Positions 12,501-22,639 of a DNA stretch of 64,000 bases are shown here, piece by piece. The stretch is from Diphasiastrum complanatum. Lineage: Eukaryota; Streptophyta; Lycopodiopsida; Lycopodiales; Lycopodiaceae. The stretch is from assembly GCA_029204225.1 (NCBI GenBank), contig CM055093.1, positions 28,245,566-28,309,565 of the forward strand, written 5' to 3'. The notes under the pieces are model-generated. The model searched no databases, was not told where the DNA came from, and worked only from the letters and a program-made list of their open reading frames with translations. Numbering within the stretch: position 1 is the stretch's first letter; every line of letters begins with the position of its first letter. A program made the translations under genes and the position numbers.

Positions 12501-15500
12501 GTCAGCAGGATAGGGCCTCCAGTTGGGTCCCGACGTGCAGTCGGCCAGGACAGTGACACGTGGCCGACACTTGGCAGTTGCATGCTATCAGTCCTCACAC
12601 TGGGCTAGGAGGGGCTTACTCTATATCAGGGAGTAGGCAAGGTTGGGTGGATCAGTTAGTGTTTGCCCTACTGTGGTGTTAGGATCTATTACACTGGTAT
12701 CAGAGCACTGTGGGTTCTTGATAAATCTGACCTTTTGCAAGAGAGGTGAGCCTCAAATCATAGGGATTTTGAGCAGGGAGGTTACTTGCCTGGCAGCGAG
12801 GGAGGAGCACACTCCAAATCAGAATTTTCCAAGGAAGTTAAGCCCCAAATCCAGATTTTTTTGGAGCCACATTCTGAAAGGCAGATAGCGAGGGTCTTCA
12901 AGGATCCAATCAGAAGTTTCCCACAGTTCCAACTCTTCAAATCTGAGTTTTGGAGACAGTTAGACCGCTACCCTGGCAGCGAGGGAGGTCCTTGGCAAAA
13001 ACCAGATTTTGGCAACTGATTTCGAGTTCTAAATCGGAAAATTTGGAGCGGAAAGAGCACACCTCAGATAATGAGGCAAGGGGTTAAGGCAAATCAGAAG
13101 TTTGTTTGCTTTTTGGTACCCTGATCTCTGATTTTTCCGAACAGCAAGTCTGAAAGCAGTTGAGGAAGAGCTGAGAGGACTTTTCTTGATTCTCTTTGTG
13201 GAAGTACAGTTCTCAGAAAGAGCTAAGTCATCTTTCCTTTCCCTTGTACAGTTGTAAATTAGTCTTTTTGACTTTTTTCATCAGAAGTTAAGGTACCTCT
13301 CTTTCAATTCCGAAAATGACCACTCCTCAGGGACCTGATCAACCCCCGATGAGAGGTTTCGACAAACTTGAAACAAAGCCTTAGCTTATAGTAAAGGGAA
13401 AGAACCTATGGAAATGGAAGAACATCAACAGTTCGCCGAAGAACTCGACGAACTGGTTACCAAGGAGCAGTTTCTCCAGTTGGTAACAGAAGTGGATGAA
13501 CTGAAGTTGGCATTAGCCAATTTCAAGTCCAGTGTCGACGACTCGTTCGCTGAACTCAAAAGCTTGATTTTGAGTTCCGCGAAAGGAAGCCTTCCCTCCA
13601 CTTCTCAGTTATCCCCTTCTCCACTTCCATCAGTTTCGGGTGAGACTTAACAGTCTCACCCCAATGTCTTTAAAGATTTAAAACCTCCTACTTTTAATGG
13701 GGAAGAGAAGGATAGAAATGCAGATATTCTACAAACCTTCCTCAACAAATGGAAGAACATTCATGCTCTTAAACAGACCCCTGACCATTTGCAAGCTATT
13801 GAGGCCAGTCTTTCCTTAGGGCCTATGGCCTATAAGTGGTGGTTAAATCTCCAGGAGACTGGGCAGACTCCCCGGTCATGGAAAGCTTTTGAAGACGCTT
13901 TCCTAAGAGAATTCCTACCAGAAAATGAACTTGATAGAGCCTGGGAAGCCTGGGAAAGAACAGTAATGGACAAGTCCCTCATCCAATATATCTCGCAGTA
14001 TCGAGAAGCAATTTTAAAAATTAAAAATATGGATGATTATCAGAAAATCAGGGGATTTGTCCGTGGCCTCAAAGATGAATATAAAGTAGAGGTCCAGTGA
14101 AACTCGCCTACTACCCTTGAGCAAGCTCTCAGATATGCTCAAATCTATGATGATTCAGTGGGTAGGAAGAGGGCGAGACAGCAGTCACTTTCTGAGCAGC
14201 CTCCTCAGAAAGACTTTCAATTTAAAAAGAAATTTTTAAAAAGAAAGAAAGAAGATAAATTTAAAAGTGAAGCTCCTCAGAAATGCCCTTCACTCATACA
14301 GCCCTTAAAACCAGATATTTTGAGAAAGCCAAACAAGAACGTTTGTGCTTTGTGTGTATGGGCAAGGGACACATAGTCAGACAGTGTTCCAAGGGGCCTT
14401 TCACTAAAAAAGATAAAAAAGATAAGAAACAAGTTCATCTTGTTCAGACTGTATGTTTCCCTAGTGACTCGGCAGCTTCTGAGATCAAAGTGTATCATGA
14501 AGATCATGAACAGTGTTGCCAGCTGACCTCTGCAATGCTAGCGAGACCCTTCAGCTTTGGGCCACATGACCTAGTACGTATGCACAGAAAAGTTGGTAAC
14601 CAGTCAGTAAGAGTTATGGTTGATGATGGGGCAACCCATAATTTCATCAACTACACCCTGGTTAAAAAGCTTACACTACCAGAAGTACCTAGTCAGCATA
14701 GGTACATAGTTTCATTAGCTAAGGGTGAAGATAAAAAAATATGGGAAACTATGGTAAGTAATTTGAATCTTGGTATTCAGGGGTACCAAGATGAAATAAA
14801 CTTTCAGATAATGCACCTGGATCGCACAGACATTGTTCTCGGGAGAGATTGGCTCTACAGTTTAGGACCTTCCCTCCACAGAAATTATCAGGAGAACACC
14901 CTCAGCTTTCAGCATAAGGCCGAGAGATCCAGCTGCATGGGGAGCATGATGTTCCCAACAGTCCTATGGTCTGCAGTTCAGAGCTCTGTCAGCTAATCGG
15001 AGACGAAGATCATCAGGTATTCTTATGTGACTTTCAGTTTATTCCTGAAGTTTCTATTTCCAGTTCTATACAGCAGAAAATCAGTAAATTAGAAACTTTA
15101 ACTTTAAAGATGTTTTTCCTGAAGATTTGCCACATGGTTTACCACCTAACAGAGAGGTAGATCATGTAATAAACCTAGTACCAGGTACAGCACCTGTTTC
15201 TAAACCTCCGTATCGGGTCAGCCGAACAGAGGATGAAGAAATAACTAGGCAGTTAACAGATTATCTTGGGAAAGGCCAAATTCAGACCAGTAGTTCACCA
15301 TGGGCCTCACCAGTCCTATTGGTGAAAAAGAAAGAGGGGTCTATGCGTCTTTGCGTAGATTACAGAGCCCTCAATAGAGTCACAATTAAGAATAAGTACC
15401 CTATGCCTCGGGCAGACGAGTTGTTTGATCAACTCGACAGGGTTAAGTTTTTCAGTAAAATAGACCTCAGATCAGGATATCATCAAGTTCGTATAAAGTC

Positions 15501-18500
15501 AGAACATGTTTCGAAAACAGCTTTTAGGACTCGTCACGGTCATTATGAGTTTAAGGTGATGCCATTTGGGCTCACAAATGCTCCAGCTACCTTTAAGACC
15601 TTGATGAACAGTGTCCTCAGACCATACTTGGGTAAGTTTGTAGTCGTATTTTTAGATGACATCCTCGTCTACAGCAAAACGAGGAAGGAGCGTCTAAAAC
15701 ACCTCAGAAAGGTGTTTCGACTGCTCAGAAAGCATAAGCTTTATGCTAAACAATCCAAGTGTAAATTCTTCGTTGAAGAAGTAGCATATTTGGGTCACAT
15801 TATCTCGTCGGATGGGATTAAGATGGACCCGAATAAGGTTAAAGCCATACTCAGTGGGCTGAGACCTCAGAATATTTTAGAACTTCAGATCTTTCTTGGT
15901 TTGGCGGGATATTACAAACGATTTGTCAAGGAATATGCTCGGATAGCAGTTCCCATGACAAATCTTCTTAAGGAGAAGGGAAAGGAGTTCATTTGGGAGT
16001 CCAGCTTTGATGCTCTCAAAACAGCCTTAGTTACAGCACCAGTTTTAAAAGTCGTCGACTCCAATCAGCCATTTGTGGTCGAAACAGATGCTAGAGACTT
16101 TGCAGTAGGTGTTGTGCTAACTCAGAGTGGACGACCAGTTGCGTTCGAGAGTAAAAAACTCGAGCCAGCTCAGACTAGGTACAGTGCCTATGAAAAGGAA
16201 CTCTTTTCTATAGTCCATGCCCTTAAGACTTGGAGGCATTATTTGTATGGTGCCAACTTTGAGGTCCTGACAGACCATGAAAGTCTCAGATACCTTTGCA
16301 ATCAACCTGAGCTTAGAGGTCGGAAAGCTCGTTGGGCAGAGTTGATGCAAGAGTTTGATATGTCTATCAGATATAGACGGGGGAAATTCAATACAGTAGC
16401 AGATGCCCTTAGCAGAATGCCTATGATAAACGAGCTGAGTTTTACTCAGATTCGTAATAAGTTACTCGAGTCCTTGAGAGGGAAGTGCCAGCATGATGCA
16501 TTCTTCTCTACTATCTGGAACTCAGTCCAGAGCAGACAGTTACAGACTCCAGAACCAGTTCCCGGGGTTGATGTCAGTTCATCCAAGAATAGGGCAGCTT
16601 CCGTTGAGGATGATGATGAGTCCGAGTATACGTCGTCAGATGACGTTGAGGATTCTGAGCCTGTATTACCCAAGCAAACCCCAGTGGTTGAGGGTCAGTT
16701 GACTCTCAAGGATTCAAATGGAAACAGTATTCCATTCAAGATGAGTACTTGCTCTATAGAGATAGAGTATGTGTCCCCAATTCAGAGGATTATAGGCAGC
16801 AGGTCCTATATGAATGTCATGACAATCCTAGTGCGGGACACCCAGGCATACAGAAGACCTATGAGCTTCTTCGCAGGCAATTTTTCTGGCCCAGTATGAA
16901 AAAGGACGTCCACCAGTATGTAACCAGTTGCCAGAAATGTCAAGTAAACAAAGCAGAGCGTTTAAAGGCAGGAGGGTTGTTGCATCCCTTAGAAATACCA
17001 GCTGGTAAATGGGAGAGTATCTCCATGGATTTTATAGTAGGCCTGCCTAAAACCCAAAAGGGTAATGACACTATATGGGTCACAGTTGACCGTCTGACCA
17101 AAATGGCTCATTTTATTCCGACCAAAACAACCGTTAGAGCTCCAGAGTTAGCAAGGTTGTTTGTAGACGGGCTATTTAAATTGTACGGTCTACCTTCCGG
17201 CATAGTCAGCGACCGGGACAGTAAGTTTACTGGAAATTTTTGGAGGGCAGTATTCCATCATCTCCATATTAAACTTAATATGAGTACCACCGACCATCCA
17301 CAGATGGACGGTCAAACAGAGATGGTAAATCAGGTGTTGGAGGATATGCTTCGTGCATACGTCAGCAAGAAGCAGACTAATTGGGAGGAGTATCTCTCAA
17401 TATTAGAGTTTGCTTACCAAACATTCAGCTACGGGATATAGCCCATTTATGCTGATGTACGGTTTTCAACCACGCTCACCCACAGCTGTAGGGTTTAAAC
17501 AAGAAAAAGTTGAAGCAACCAGAAACTTTTTAGAGGACCTAAACCAGATGATAGAACATGCTAAGCGTAGCATTAGGCAGTCCCAGCATCGAGCCAGGCA
17601 TTATGCAGATCCACACAGACGGGATGTGCAGTTCTCCACTGGTGAGAAAGTCTACTTGAGAGTCCCAGTCGACTCTAAAACCCTCAAATCAGGAGTGTGT
17701 GCTAAGTTGTCTCCAAGGTATTGTGGTCCCTTTACCATCAGTAGGAGACTAGGCGAGGTCACCTATGAACTAGAACTCCCACACAGCAGTAAGGTTTTTC
17801 CAGTCTTTCATGTAAGTCAGTTACGAAAAGCCTTAACCAGATCAGACAATCTGGTAGGGGACAATGTTCTAGTTCTCCCATTGGATCCTCAGCAACCTCC
17901 ACATGAACCAGAGGAGATTCTTGATAGTAGAGAGACAGACTCGTCATACTCTATACCGAGAATATCTGGTTAAGTGGAATGATCAGCCTGTTGAGAATGC
18001 CACTTGGGAAAGAGGCAGCGTCCTTCACAAGATTTTTCCAGACTTTGTCTTAGAGGACCAAGACGGTTCTTAAGGGGGAGGGAGTGTTACGAGCTCGTGA
18101 CCAGTGCCGAACCCTAGAGAACACAGATAGGTCAGATACCACAGTCAGGGTCGTGTCCAGCGTACATGACCAACAGGGCAAGACAGTGTGAGTAGTGTGC
18201 CCCAGCACGGTCCATAGCCATGGCAGGCCTAACACAGCCTAGGGACCCTGTCAGCAGGATAGGGCCTTCAGTTGGGTCCCGACGTGCAGTCGGCCACGAC
18301 AGTGACACGTGGCCGACATTTGGCAGTTGCATGCTATCAGTCCTCCCTGACCCGCCTTCCGCGTCACGACGTCGCACTAGGCATACCTCGGCAGCTGCTC
18401 TTCCACCCCCTGCTGCTGTTCGCATTGAACTTTCTATCCCCCTAGCCTCTGATGCTTCCCTCGCCTCTGCTCCCATACAAGGACAATATGTGACCATTGG

Positions 18501-21500
18501 GCCTACCATTCCCATCACAACTGCCCAGGTCGCCTCACCTCCGCAGTGTTTGCCCAGCTGTGGTGTTAGGATCTATTACAGGTACCTCGTGTATGTTGAC
18601 AGGAATAGCAGGTAGTGGACTCAAGAGGGGGGTTACCTATGGTTGGGAGGATCATTCCACACACCGGCCTTCAAGAGTTGAGCAGCTTAGAGAGTTTTGG
18701 TTGTTCACACCATACAACCGAAATAATCTTTCAACAAAGATCTGGGCTAATTCAGAAGCCTTTATAGTTAACTTAACTGGTATGAAAGCAGCTAACTTAG
18801 TTAACCGATCCACTACAACCCAAATAGAATCATTTTGTCGTTGGGTCTTCGGAAGTCCAACTACAAAATCCATAGATATGCTTTCCCATCTCTTATCAGG
18901 GATATCTAACGGATGCATCAAACCACCAGCCTTATGGCATTCAGCCTTTGCTAGTTGACAGGGCTTGCATTTAATCACATATAACTCAACATATGGTTTG
19001 AGTTTTGGCCAATAAAACTCCCTTTTAACCAAGTCCCTATCTCTTCTTTCTAAGAAACCCTGTAAGGTTGTCTAGAGACAAGTTGACTTCCTGGAATTAA
19101 CTCAATCATGTGGTCTACTGACCTAGATGGTGGTAAACCATGAGGTAATTCAGATGGAAAGACATCTCTAAATTCATTTATGATCTGTTCTTTCATTGCT
19201 TGTTCATGATCTAAATTTACTGAGTTAAGAATTGTTGAGAATTCACAACTATTTAGATACATTTCAGAAACATCCACAACTGGAATAGCAAATATAGAAA
19301 AAACTTCATACTGTGAATAGTCGAATGATTCCATTTCATTAACTGTAGAAATCTTATTTGACGGACGTACAAAATTACTGCCAAATAAAGTAACTACCTT
19401 ATCACCCTCCTTGAAAGTGAGAACATGCTTCTCAAAATCAATTATCAGAGAAGGCGATTTACTAAATAACCATTCGTATCCCAAAATTAAATCAGTACGG
19501 GCTAGGTCTAAAACATGAAAATTAACTAATTCTCTATGTCTCTGTATCATCACTGGGATTTTCGGGACTTTTACGTTCCTAGTCTCCAACTCTGCTCCTG
19601 AAGCTAGATAAACTTTGTATCAAGCTAAGTTTCTGCACAAGACGAGAATTGATAAAATTATGAAAGAACATTCACACTCACAATCTGTCAGGTTAATTTC
19701 CAAAGTCTTACCATTACCTCCTGGAATCTCAATCATGTGTGTCGACATTTTCTTCCACTTCATCATATGTCCAGGCTTTTTACAAACGAAACATAAGTTC
19801 TCTTTCTTAGCCTTTTCCTGGGACATAGATTTCCTGAATCTCTCTCTCTTCGGTTTCCTGAGTTCCGATGCTGCTTGATCCAATTCGTCAAAATATTTTG
19901 CTTGGTATGGACCGCGCTTCTTCCCATTATTGGTTTTTAAGGCGGTTGGAATTTGCGCAAATTGCTTCTTGGATGCCACCACTGTGGAATCATATGCTTT
20001 CGAAATTTGAAACGCATTCTCAAGGCTTTGAAGCACATTTCGCCTGCATTCGTTTTGATAGTCGGCAGGCAAACCTAGGACAAACTGCCATAGAGCCAAC
20101 TTTGCATCAAATGATGGTACCCTATTCCAAAGGTTCATGAATTCTTGGATATAAGAGTCCAAGCTCTTAGTACCCATTTTGCAGTTCACAAATTTCAGGT
20201 AGTAGTCAACGTCATCCGCTATCACGAAAGCTTTTTTAAAGACTTCCGCAAAGGCATCCCAGGTAGTTGTCTTCACCGATAAATCTCGCCACCACGATGA
20301 CGCTTTGTCGCGTAGAAACAGCACGACACTCTCAATCTTCTTCTCATCTGGAACTTCATGCAGGCTGAAAAATATAGCTTGAAACCTGTCTTGTACAACT
20401 TAAGTACTTTATAGCAACGTCATATTGACAATGAGCTATAGCCCATCCACCCGCACTTCGTCGTTGTCACCGTCCGCAACCACATTCAACCACTTTCCTC
20501 ACCTCCGCATCAGACCGCAATCAAACGACCCTTCGACTGCCCACGGCCGCCTTCAACCACCTTACAGACCACCTCAACATCCATCCGTAATCACCCGTCA
20601 CAACTGCCCTCCCACGGCATCTCATCGCCATCGGACCACTGTCCACTTCCGGAGCATTCCATCGCAACCTCCCCACATCACGACCACCACAAGCATCCGC
20701 ATTACACCGTTACACCAACCTTCATTAGTCGCAGCCATCTCACACCGCAATACTACGACCATACGACTACCCACGGCCCCTTCAATCCAAACTGATCGCA
20801 CTTCCACCGTATTCACCAACACACTCCCTCCACCGTCAGGACCGCAATCCAGGCCCATCCTTCCTTCACCCATATTCCAAGAATGCATCTAAATGTCAAT
20901 TGGATGGGCATATCCTAATTTCTCTCCAATTAAACTGCTAGACATGTGCACCAAAATCAAGAAATTATGTGCCCACAGGTGGGAGGAAGACTTTTAACCC
21001 TGGTCAACTCATGGTGCACGACCACTTTTCCCTAGCCCTACACTGGAATTAAATCAAGGGACCAAAGCTCTATCATCATCTGCTGGTTGGAAGTGTATAA
21101 ATGTAGAACAGTACATACAAAAATAGTGTAACTGAGGCCAATGATTGTAAACAAAGTAGAATGCTGCTGGTTCAACCAGTAACACTATGCCCTATGAATA
21201 TTGAACATTGATTGGATAGTCTGCTGGGACAAGATCTATCAGTAAATTAATCAATAAACAAATGCTGCTCTCAAGCAAAAGACTGTGCAAGATCTGCATT
21301 TTCACTCAAAAAGTTGAAAGTGGTGGGCAAGATATACGGTTACACAATGTTAGACACTCTAAATCTGCTATCGGCGATCTGATCACTGATCTCCTGATCT
21401 TTAAAATAGATAAAAAAAAAAATGCAAAATGTGATACGGGCATTTTTTTCAACGCGACGACACACAGATTTGCAGAAATCCTACCAACTTATGTGCAACC

Positions 21501-22351
21501 AACTTTAAGCATTGCCTGGCAATAGATCATTCCGTCTGTAGGCGATCACAAAAACACTTGTGCATTTTAAGCTAAAGCCGATAAAACCACTAGATTAGAT
21601 TCTAAAAGCTCAGAGCTGAAAAGATTCAAACTGATCAAATCGACATTTGAATCTATTTGAACATGATCCAAAAGATTCAAATCAAACAGTTCTTTTTTCC
21701 CCACAGACGATTGCTATATTTACGGACGTTGTCATCCAAAGACACACACTTGAGAGATCTTGAGGTTACACACGGCCGTAGTCAATAATCAGCAGTGATC
21801 TTAATGAACAGCTAATGACTAATGCAATATTGTATACAGGTTTCAGTATAGTCTTTTCAAACCTTTAAACGCAGATCTAAGGAAGAGGCAGAATCATTGC
21901 GACCGGCTTCCTCATTCTCGAAATTATCATTGTGCATAGTCCTCTTTGCATATTTTTCGTGATCTGACAAGGCCACATTGAAATCAAAAGCCTCATTTCT
22001 TTCCGTGAATCCCAATCCAATAAAAGCATGTTTCCCTCTGCCATCGTCGATCCTTAACACGAAGTAGCGAGACGAATCGGCAACACCTTCAACAGTGGCC
22101 TCCCGCTTCCCCGGATGAACCGGACAAGACGCAAACAGCTCCCCCGTATTGGAATCCTCCAACCTAACCTCGCAGTTGTCCCTCAGCGACACAACTCTCA
22201 GTCTTCCGCACCAAATTTTGTCAGATTGCAGCCATTCCCCGCACTTGTACCCTCCGCTGGAGCTTCTTGCAGGAATTTTGTACACGAAAACCTCTCGAAC
22301 AACCAGAAGCGTGTGCTCCAAAGACTCATCCTCCTGATCTTCACAGGCCAT
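6463..22351 (-). CDS. NECAP-like adaptin-ear-binding coat-associated protein, 3 exons
   Basis: Coding exons on the minus strand are 22351-21863, 7079-6753 and 6525-6463, all in phase 0, giving 292 residues. Residues about 12-137 form the NECAP PHear domain, including [50 protein letters not shown] and [18 protein letters not shown]. The tail is proline-rich ([10 protein letters not shown]) and ends in GWAAF, the C-terminal W-x-x-F motif that binds adaptor ear domains in this family. The known family role is an accessory factor of AP-2/clathrin endocytosis. Exon 1 ends AAG before GTTTGA, a weak donor; exon 2 begins after TTTGCACAG. Intron 1 is 14,783 bp and filled with Gypsy elements; intron 2 is 227 bp with a GTAAGT donor. 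Exon joining is inferred from family alignment, not from transcripts. Confidence 0.93.
6753..7079 (-). CDS. NECAP-like gene, coding exon 2
   Basis: This exon gives residues 164-272, starting [10 protein letters not shown] and ending SDLSELK. It holds the low-complexity S/G region and the conserved proline-rich stretch with [10 protein letters not shown]. The acceptor is TTTGCACAG and the donor is AAG/GTAAGT. ORF sequence upstream of 7079 and downstream of 6753 is intron read-through. Confidence 0.92.
7080..8178. other. Start of NECAP intron 1, unique sequence
   Basis: This is intronic DNA between exon 2 and the first Gypsy element. A plus-strand stretch at about 7670-7850 is rich in GATGATGA-like acidic codons but is broken by stops. 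No family is recognised. Confidence 0.5.
8179..8418 (+). repeat. Gypsy element 1 5' LTR (left edge uncertain)
   Basis: The right edge is fixed by TTGTTCACA immediately before the PBS. The same sequence (about 8290-8418) reappears at 18581-18709, and 8264-8297 reappears at 12300-12335, so this is the LTR. The left edge is only a guess at a TG near 8179-8192, because the corresponding part of the 3' copy is deleted. Confidence 0.7.
8421..8433 (+). other. Primer-binding site of Gypsy element 1
   Basis: TGGTATCAGAGCC lies two bases after the LTR end. It is the usual plant retrotransposon complement to the 3' end of initiator tRNA-Met. Confidence 0.9.
9177..11012 (+). pseudogene. Gypsy element 1 gag-protease, with stop codons
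   Basis: One frame runs from ATG 9177 to 11012 with internal stops at 9768-9770 (TAG) and 10593-10595 (TGA). Gag features include RWWRKLL and [12 protein letters not shown]. The zinc knuckle [13 protein letters not shown] is irregular (C-x2-C-x3-H-x4-C, one residue short of the usual spacing). The protease motif is [11 protein letters not shown]. The segment DIVLGKRW marks the C-terminal end of the protease region. Confidence 0.88.
11043..12299 (+). pseudogene. Gypsy element 1 reverse transcriptase and RNase H (broken)
   Basis: RT starts with [17 protein letters not shown], shifts frame near 11250, and continues with [41 protein letters not shown] and the active site FIDDILVYS. RNase H covers about 11948-12299 ([30 protein letters not shown]). 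Stops occur at 11827, about 11940 and 12157. Coding stops abruptly before integrase. Confidence 0.9.
12336..12693 (+). repeat. Element 2 5' LTR, 358 bp
   Basis: It runs from TGTTACGAGC to GGATCTATTACA, followed by one base and the PBS. A TATA-like CTCTATATCAGG lies near 12610. The segment 12597-12657 holding that box is absent from the 3' LTR. Confidence 0.94.
12695..12706 (+). other. Primer-binding site of element 2
   Basis: TGGTATCAGAGC follows the 5' LTR by one base and is complementary to initiator tRNA-Met. Confidence 0.93.
13408..14376 (+). pseudogene. Element 2 gag (stops in frame)
   Basis: One frame from 13408 carries a coiled-coil-like acidic N-terminus ([16 protein letters not shown]) and a retrotransposon gag core ([29 protein letters not shown]). 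Stops occur at about 13648-13650 and 14098-14100, followed by a lysine-rich stretch. A shift near 14280-14350 moves into the knuckle frame. A short upstream ATG ORF starts at 13316. Confidence 0.88.
14283..14996 (+). pseudogene. Element 2 zinc knuckle and protease
   Basis: This open block of 237 codons encodes the CCHC knuckle [14 protein letters not shown] and an aspartic protease with [10 protein letters not shown] followed by DIVLGRDWL. In related chromoviruses this block is continuous with gag; here it lies in another frame. Confidence 0.9.
15127..16899 (+). pseudogene. Element 2 reverse transcriptase and RNase H
   Basis: This is the longest open frame in the window (590 codons). RT motifs are [61 protein letters not shown] and the active site FLDDILVYS. 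RNase H follows with [36 protein letters not shown] and TDHESLRYL, then [12 protein letters not shown] and ADALSRMP. The frame runs past the RNase H end near 16420 into an acidic linker and then overlaps integrase in a different frame, so a frameshift separates RT and integrase. Confidence 0.94.
16749..17973 (+). pseudogene. Element 2 integrase
   Basis: Frame 16749-17441 holds the zinc-binding part ([15 protein letters not shown]), the core with [27 protein letters not shown] and [16 protein letters not shown] (the D, D and E residues), and [15 protein letters not shown] frameshift near 17420-17440 moves to frame 17410-17973 with the GPY/F-type C-terminal domain ([23 protein letters not shown]). 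Confidence 0.93.
17960..18073 (+). pseudogene. Element 2 chromodomain
   Basis: In a third frame, 38 codons read [17 protein letters not shown] and on to a TAA at 18071. This is the core of a chromodomain, placing the element in the chromovirus clade. Chromodomains in this clade steer integration toward marked chromatin. The N-terminal strand of the domain is in another frame. Confidence 0.85.
18071..18084 (+). other. Polypurine tract of element 2
   Basis: TAAGGGGGAGGGAG lies directly before the TGTTACG of the 3' LTR and is the expected plus-strand primer site. Confidence 0.88.
18085..18580 (+). repeat. Element 2 3' LTR, chimeric
   Basis: Positions 18085-18345 match the 5' LTR closely, and 18546-18580 match its end. 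Between them, 18346-18545 is about 200 bp with no match to the 5' LTR, replacing about 61 bp there (12597-12657). Confidence 0.9.
18346..18545 (+). other. Foreign GC-rich segment inside the 3' LTR
   Basis: This block starts after GTCCTC and ends before GTGTTTGCCC. It is open in one plus-strand frame and encodes a P/A/S-rich peptide (for example [15 protein letters not shown]). Its base composition is richer in G and C than the surroundings. Source unknown; a captured gene fragment or a piece of another element's leader are both possible. Confidence 0.65.
18581..18709 (+). repeat. Resumed 3' LTR of Gypsy element 1
   Basis: It begins GGTACCTCGTGTATG and ends TTGTTCACA, matching 8295-8418 closely. 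It continues the LTR interrupted at 12335 by element 2. Confidence 0.92.
18652..19032 (-). pseudogene. Element 3 integrase fragment
   Basis: It encodes [44 protein letters not shown] and [10 protein letters not shown], covering the zinc-binding end and first catalytic D. The last part of the frame (below 18710) is LTR sequence of element 1. Confidence 0.88.
19050..19589 (-). pseudogene. Element 3 protease end and RT start
   Basis: It encodes the protease C-terminal part ([12 protein letters not shown]) and the RT entry segment [20 protein letters not shown], ending RQPYRVS at the deletion junction. Confidence 0.85.
19620..20324 (-). pseudogene. Element 3 gag with degenerate zinc knuckle
   Basis: This open block of 234 codons has [18 protein letters not shown] and a [13 protein letters not shown] knuckle in which the last Cys is missing. 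The frame stays open upstream of the first Met to about 20400. Confidence 0.86.
20421..20900. repeat. C-rich degenerate low-complexity stretch
   Basis: The sequence is CCAC/CCGCA/CACC-rich with loosely repeated units. The plus ORF 20425-20892 encodes only a T/P/S/H-rich peptide and is probably a by-product of composition. It sits beside the truncated gag of element 3. Confidence 0.6.
20901..21862. other. End of NECAP intron 1, no gene seen
   Basis: AT-rich sequence between the retroelement cluster and exon 1. Short ORFs such as 21262-21525 show no recognisable domain. Confidence 0.5.
21863..22351 (-). CDS. NECAP-like gene, coding exon 1 (PHear domain)
   Basis: This exon gives residues 1-163, starting [16 protein letters not shown] and ending LDLRLK. 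The start is chosen because it lies just ahead of the conserved domain, as in plant homologues. If the intron were retained, the protein would stop one codon later (V then TGA). Plant homologues run directly from this K-type position into the [10 protein letters not shown] segment, which is exactly what exon 2 supplies. Confidence 0.93.
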
Positions 22352-22581
22352 AACAATAATGAAACAAAGATATTATAATAATATTCAAAATGAAACAAAA
22401 CAGATGCAAACCGGCTGTATGTAGATCCAGCGAGATCAGTGACGATGTTGTGTTAGTGCGGAGATGATTGAGAAAGAATTGCGCGTGGATCTTTCGACAC
22501 GCTCGTGCTTCTCCTTCTGCTTCTGCTCTCCGCCATCGCCAGAATTCAATGAAGACGAAAGAAGATGAAGCAACAATGGAA

Positions 22582-22583
<2 letters not shown>

Positions 22584-22625
<42 letters not shown>
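22584..22625. repeat. (GA)n microsatellite, CT-rich in NECAP 5' leader
   Basis: About 20 GA repeats on the plus strand read as (CT)n on the sense strand, about 240 bp upstream of the NECAP start codon. CT-rich 5' leaders are common in plant genes. Confidence 0.9.
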
Positions 22626-22629
<4 letters not shown>

Positions 22630-22639
22630 GGTCGACGAG

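Larger units (their letters stand above)
12336..18580 (+). mobile_element. Ty3/gypsy chromovirus (element 2), nested in element 1 LTR
   Basis: A nearly complete 6,245-bp element has 5' LTR, PBS, gag, zinc knuckle, protease, RT, RNase H, integrase, chromodomain, PPT and 3' LTR. It begins TGTTACG and ends ATTACA. Flanks GGTAT (12331-12335) and GGTAC (18581-18585) form a 5-bp target duplication with one change. GGTAC also sits at the matching point in the intact LTR at about 8296. By hand, the comparable LTR parts (12336-12596 and 18085-18345) differ at 6 of 261 sites, so the insertion is fairly recent, but frameshifts and stops break the polyprotein. Confidence 0.96.
18710..20420 (-). mobile_element. 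Ty3/gypsy fragment (element 3), internally deleted
   Basis: On the minus strand: gag (20324-19620), protease and RT start (19589-19050), then a direct jump to integrase (19032-18711). RT core and RNase H are missing at the 19032-19050 junction, and integrase is cut at the element 1 LTR edge. The rest of integrase is not found to the left of element 1, so the left side was lost or rearranged. The integrase segment closely resembles the one at 30091-30309. Confidence 0.88.

Noticed and set aside
18710-18714. Target-site duplication for Gypsy element 1
   Set aside because: Right flank CCATA has no clear match at any candidate left LTR edge (8179-8192), so no duplication can be claimed.
20425-20892. 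155-aa T/P/S/H-rich protein gene
   Set aside because: Composition of the low-complexity DNA explains the open frame on both strands; no start context, domain or splice evidence.
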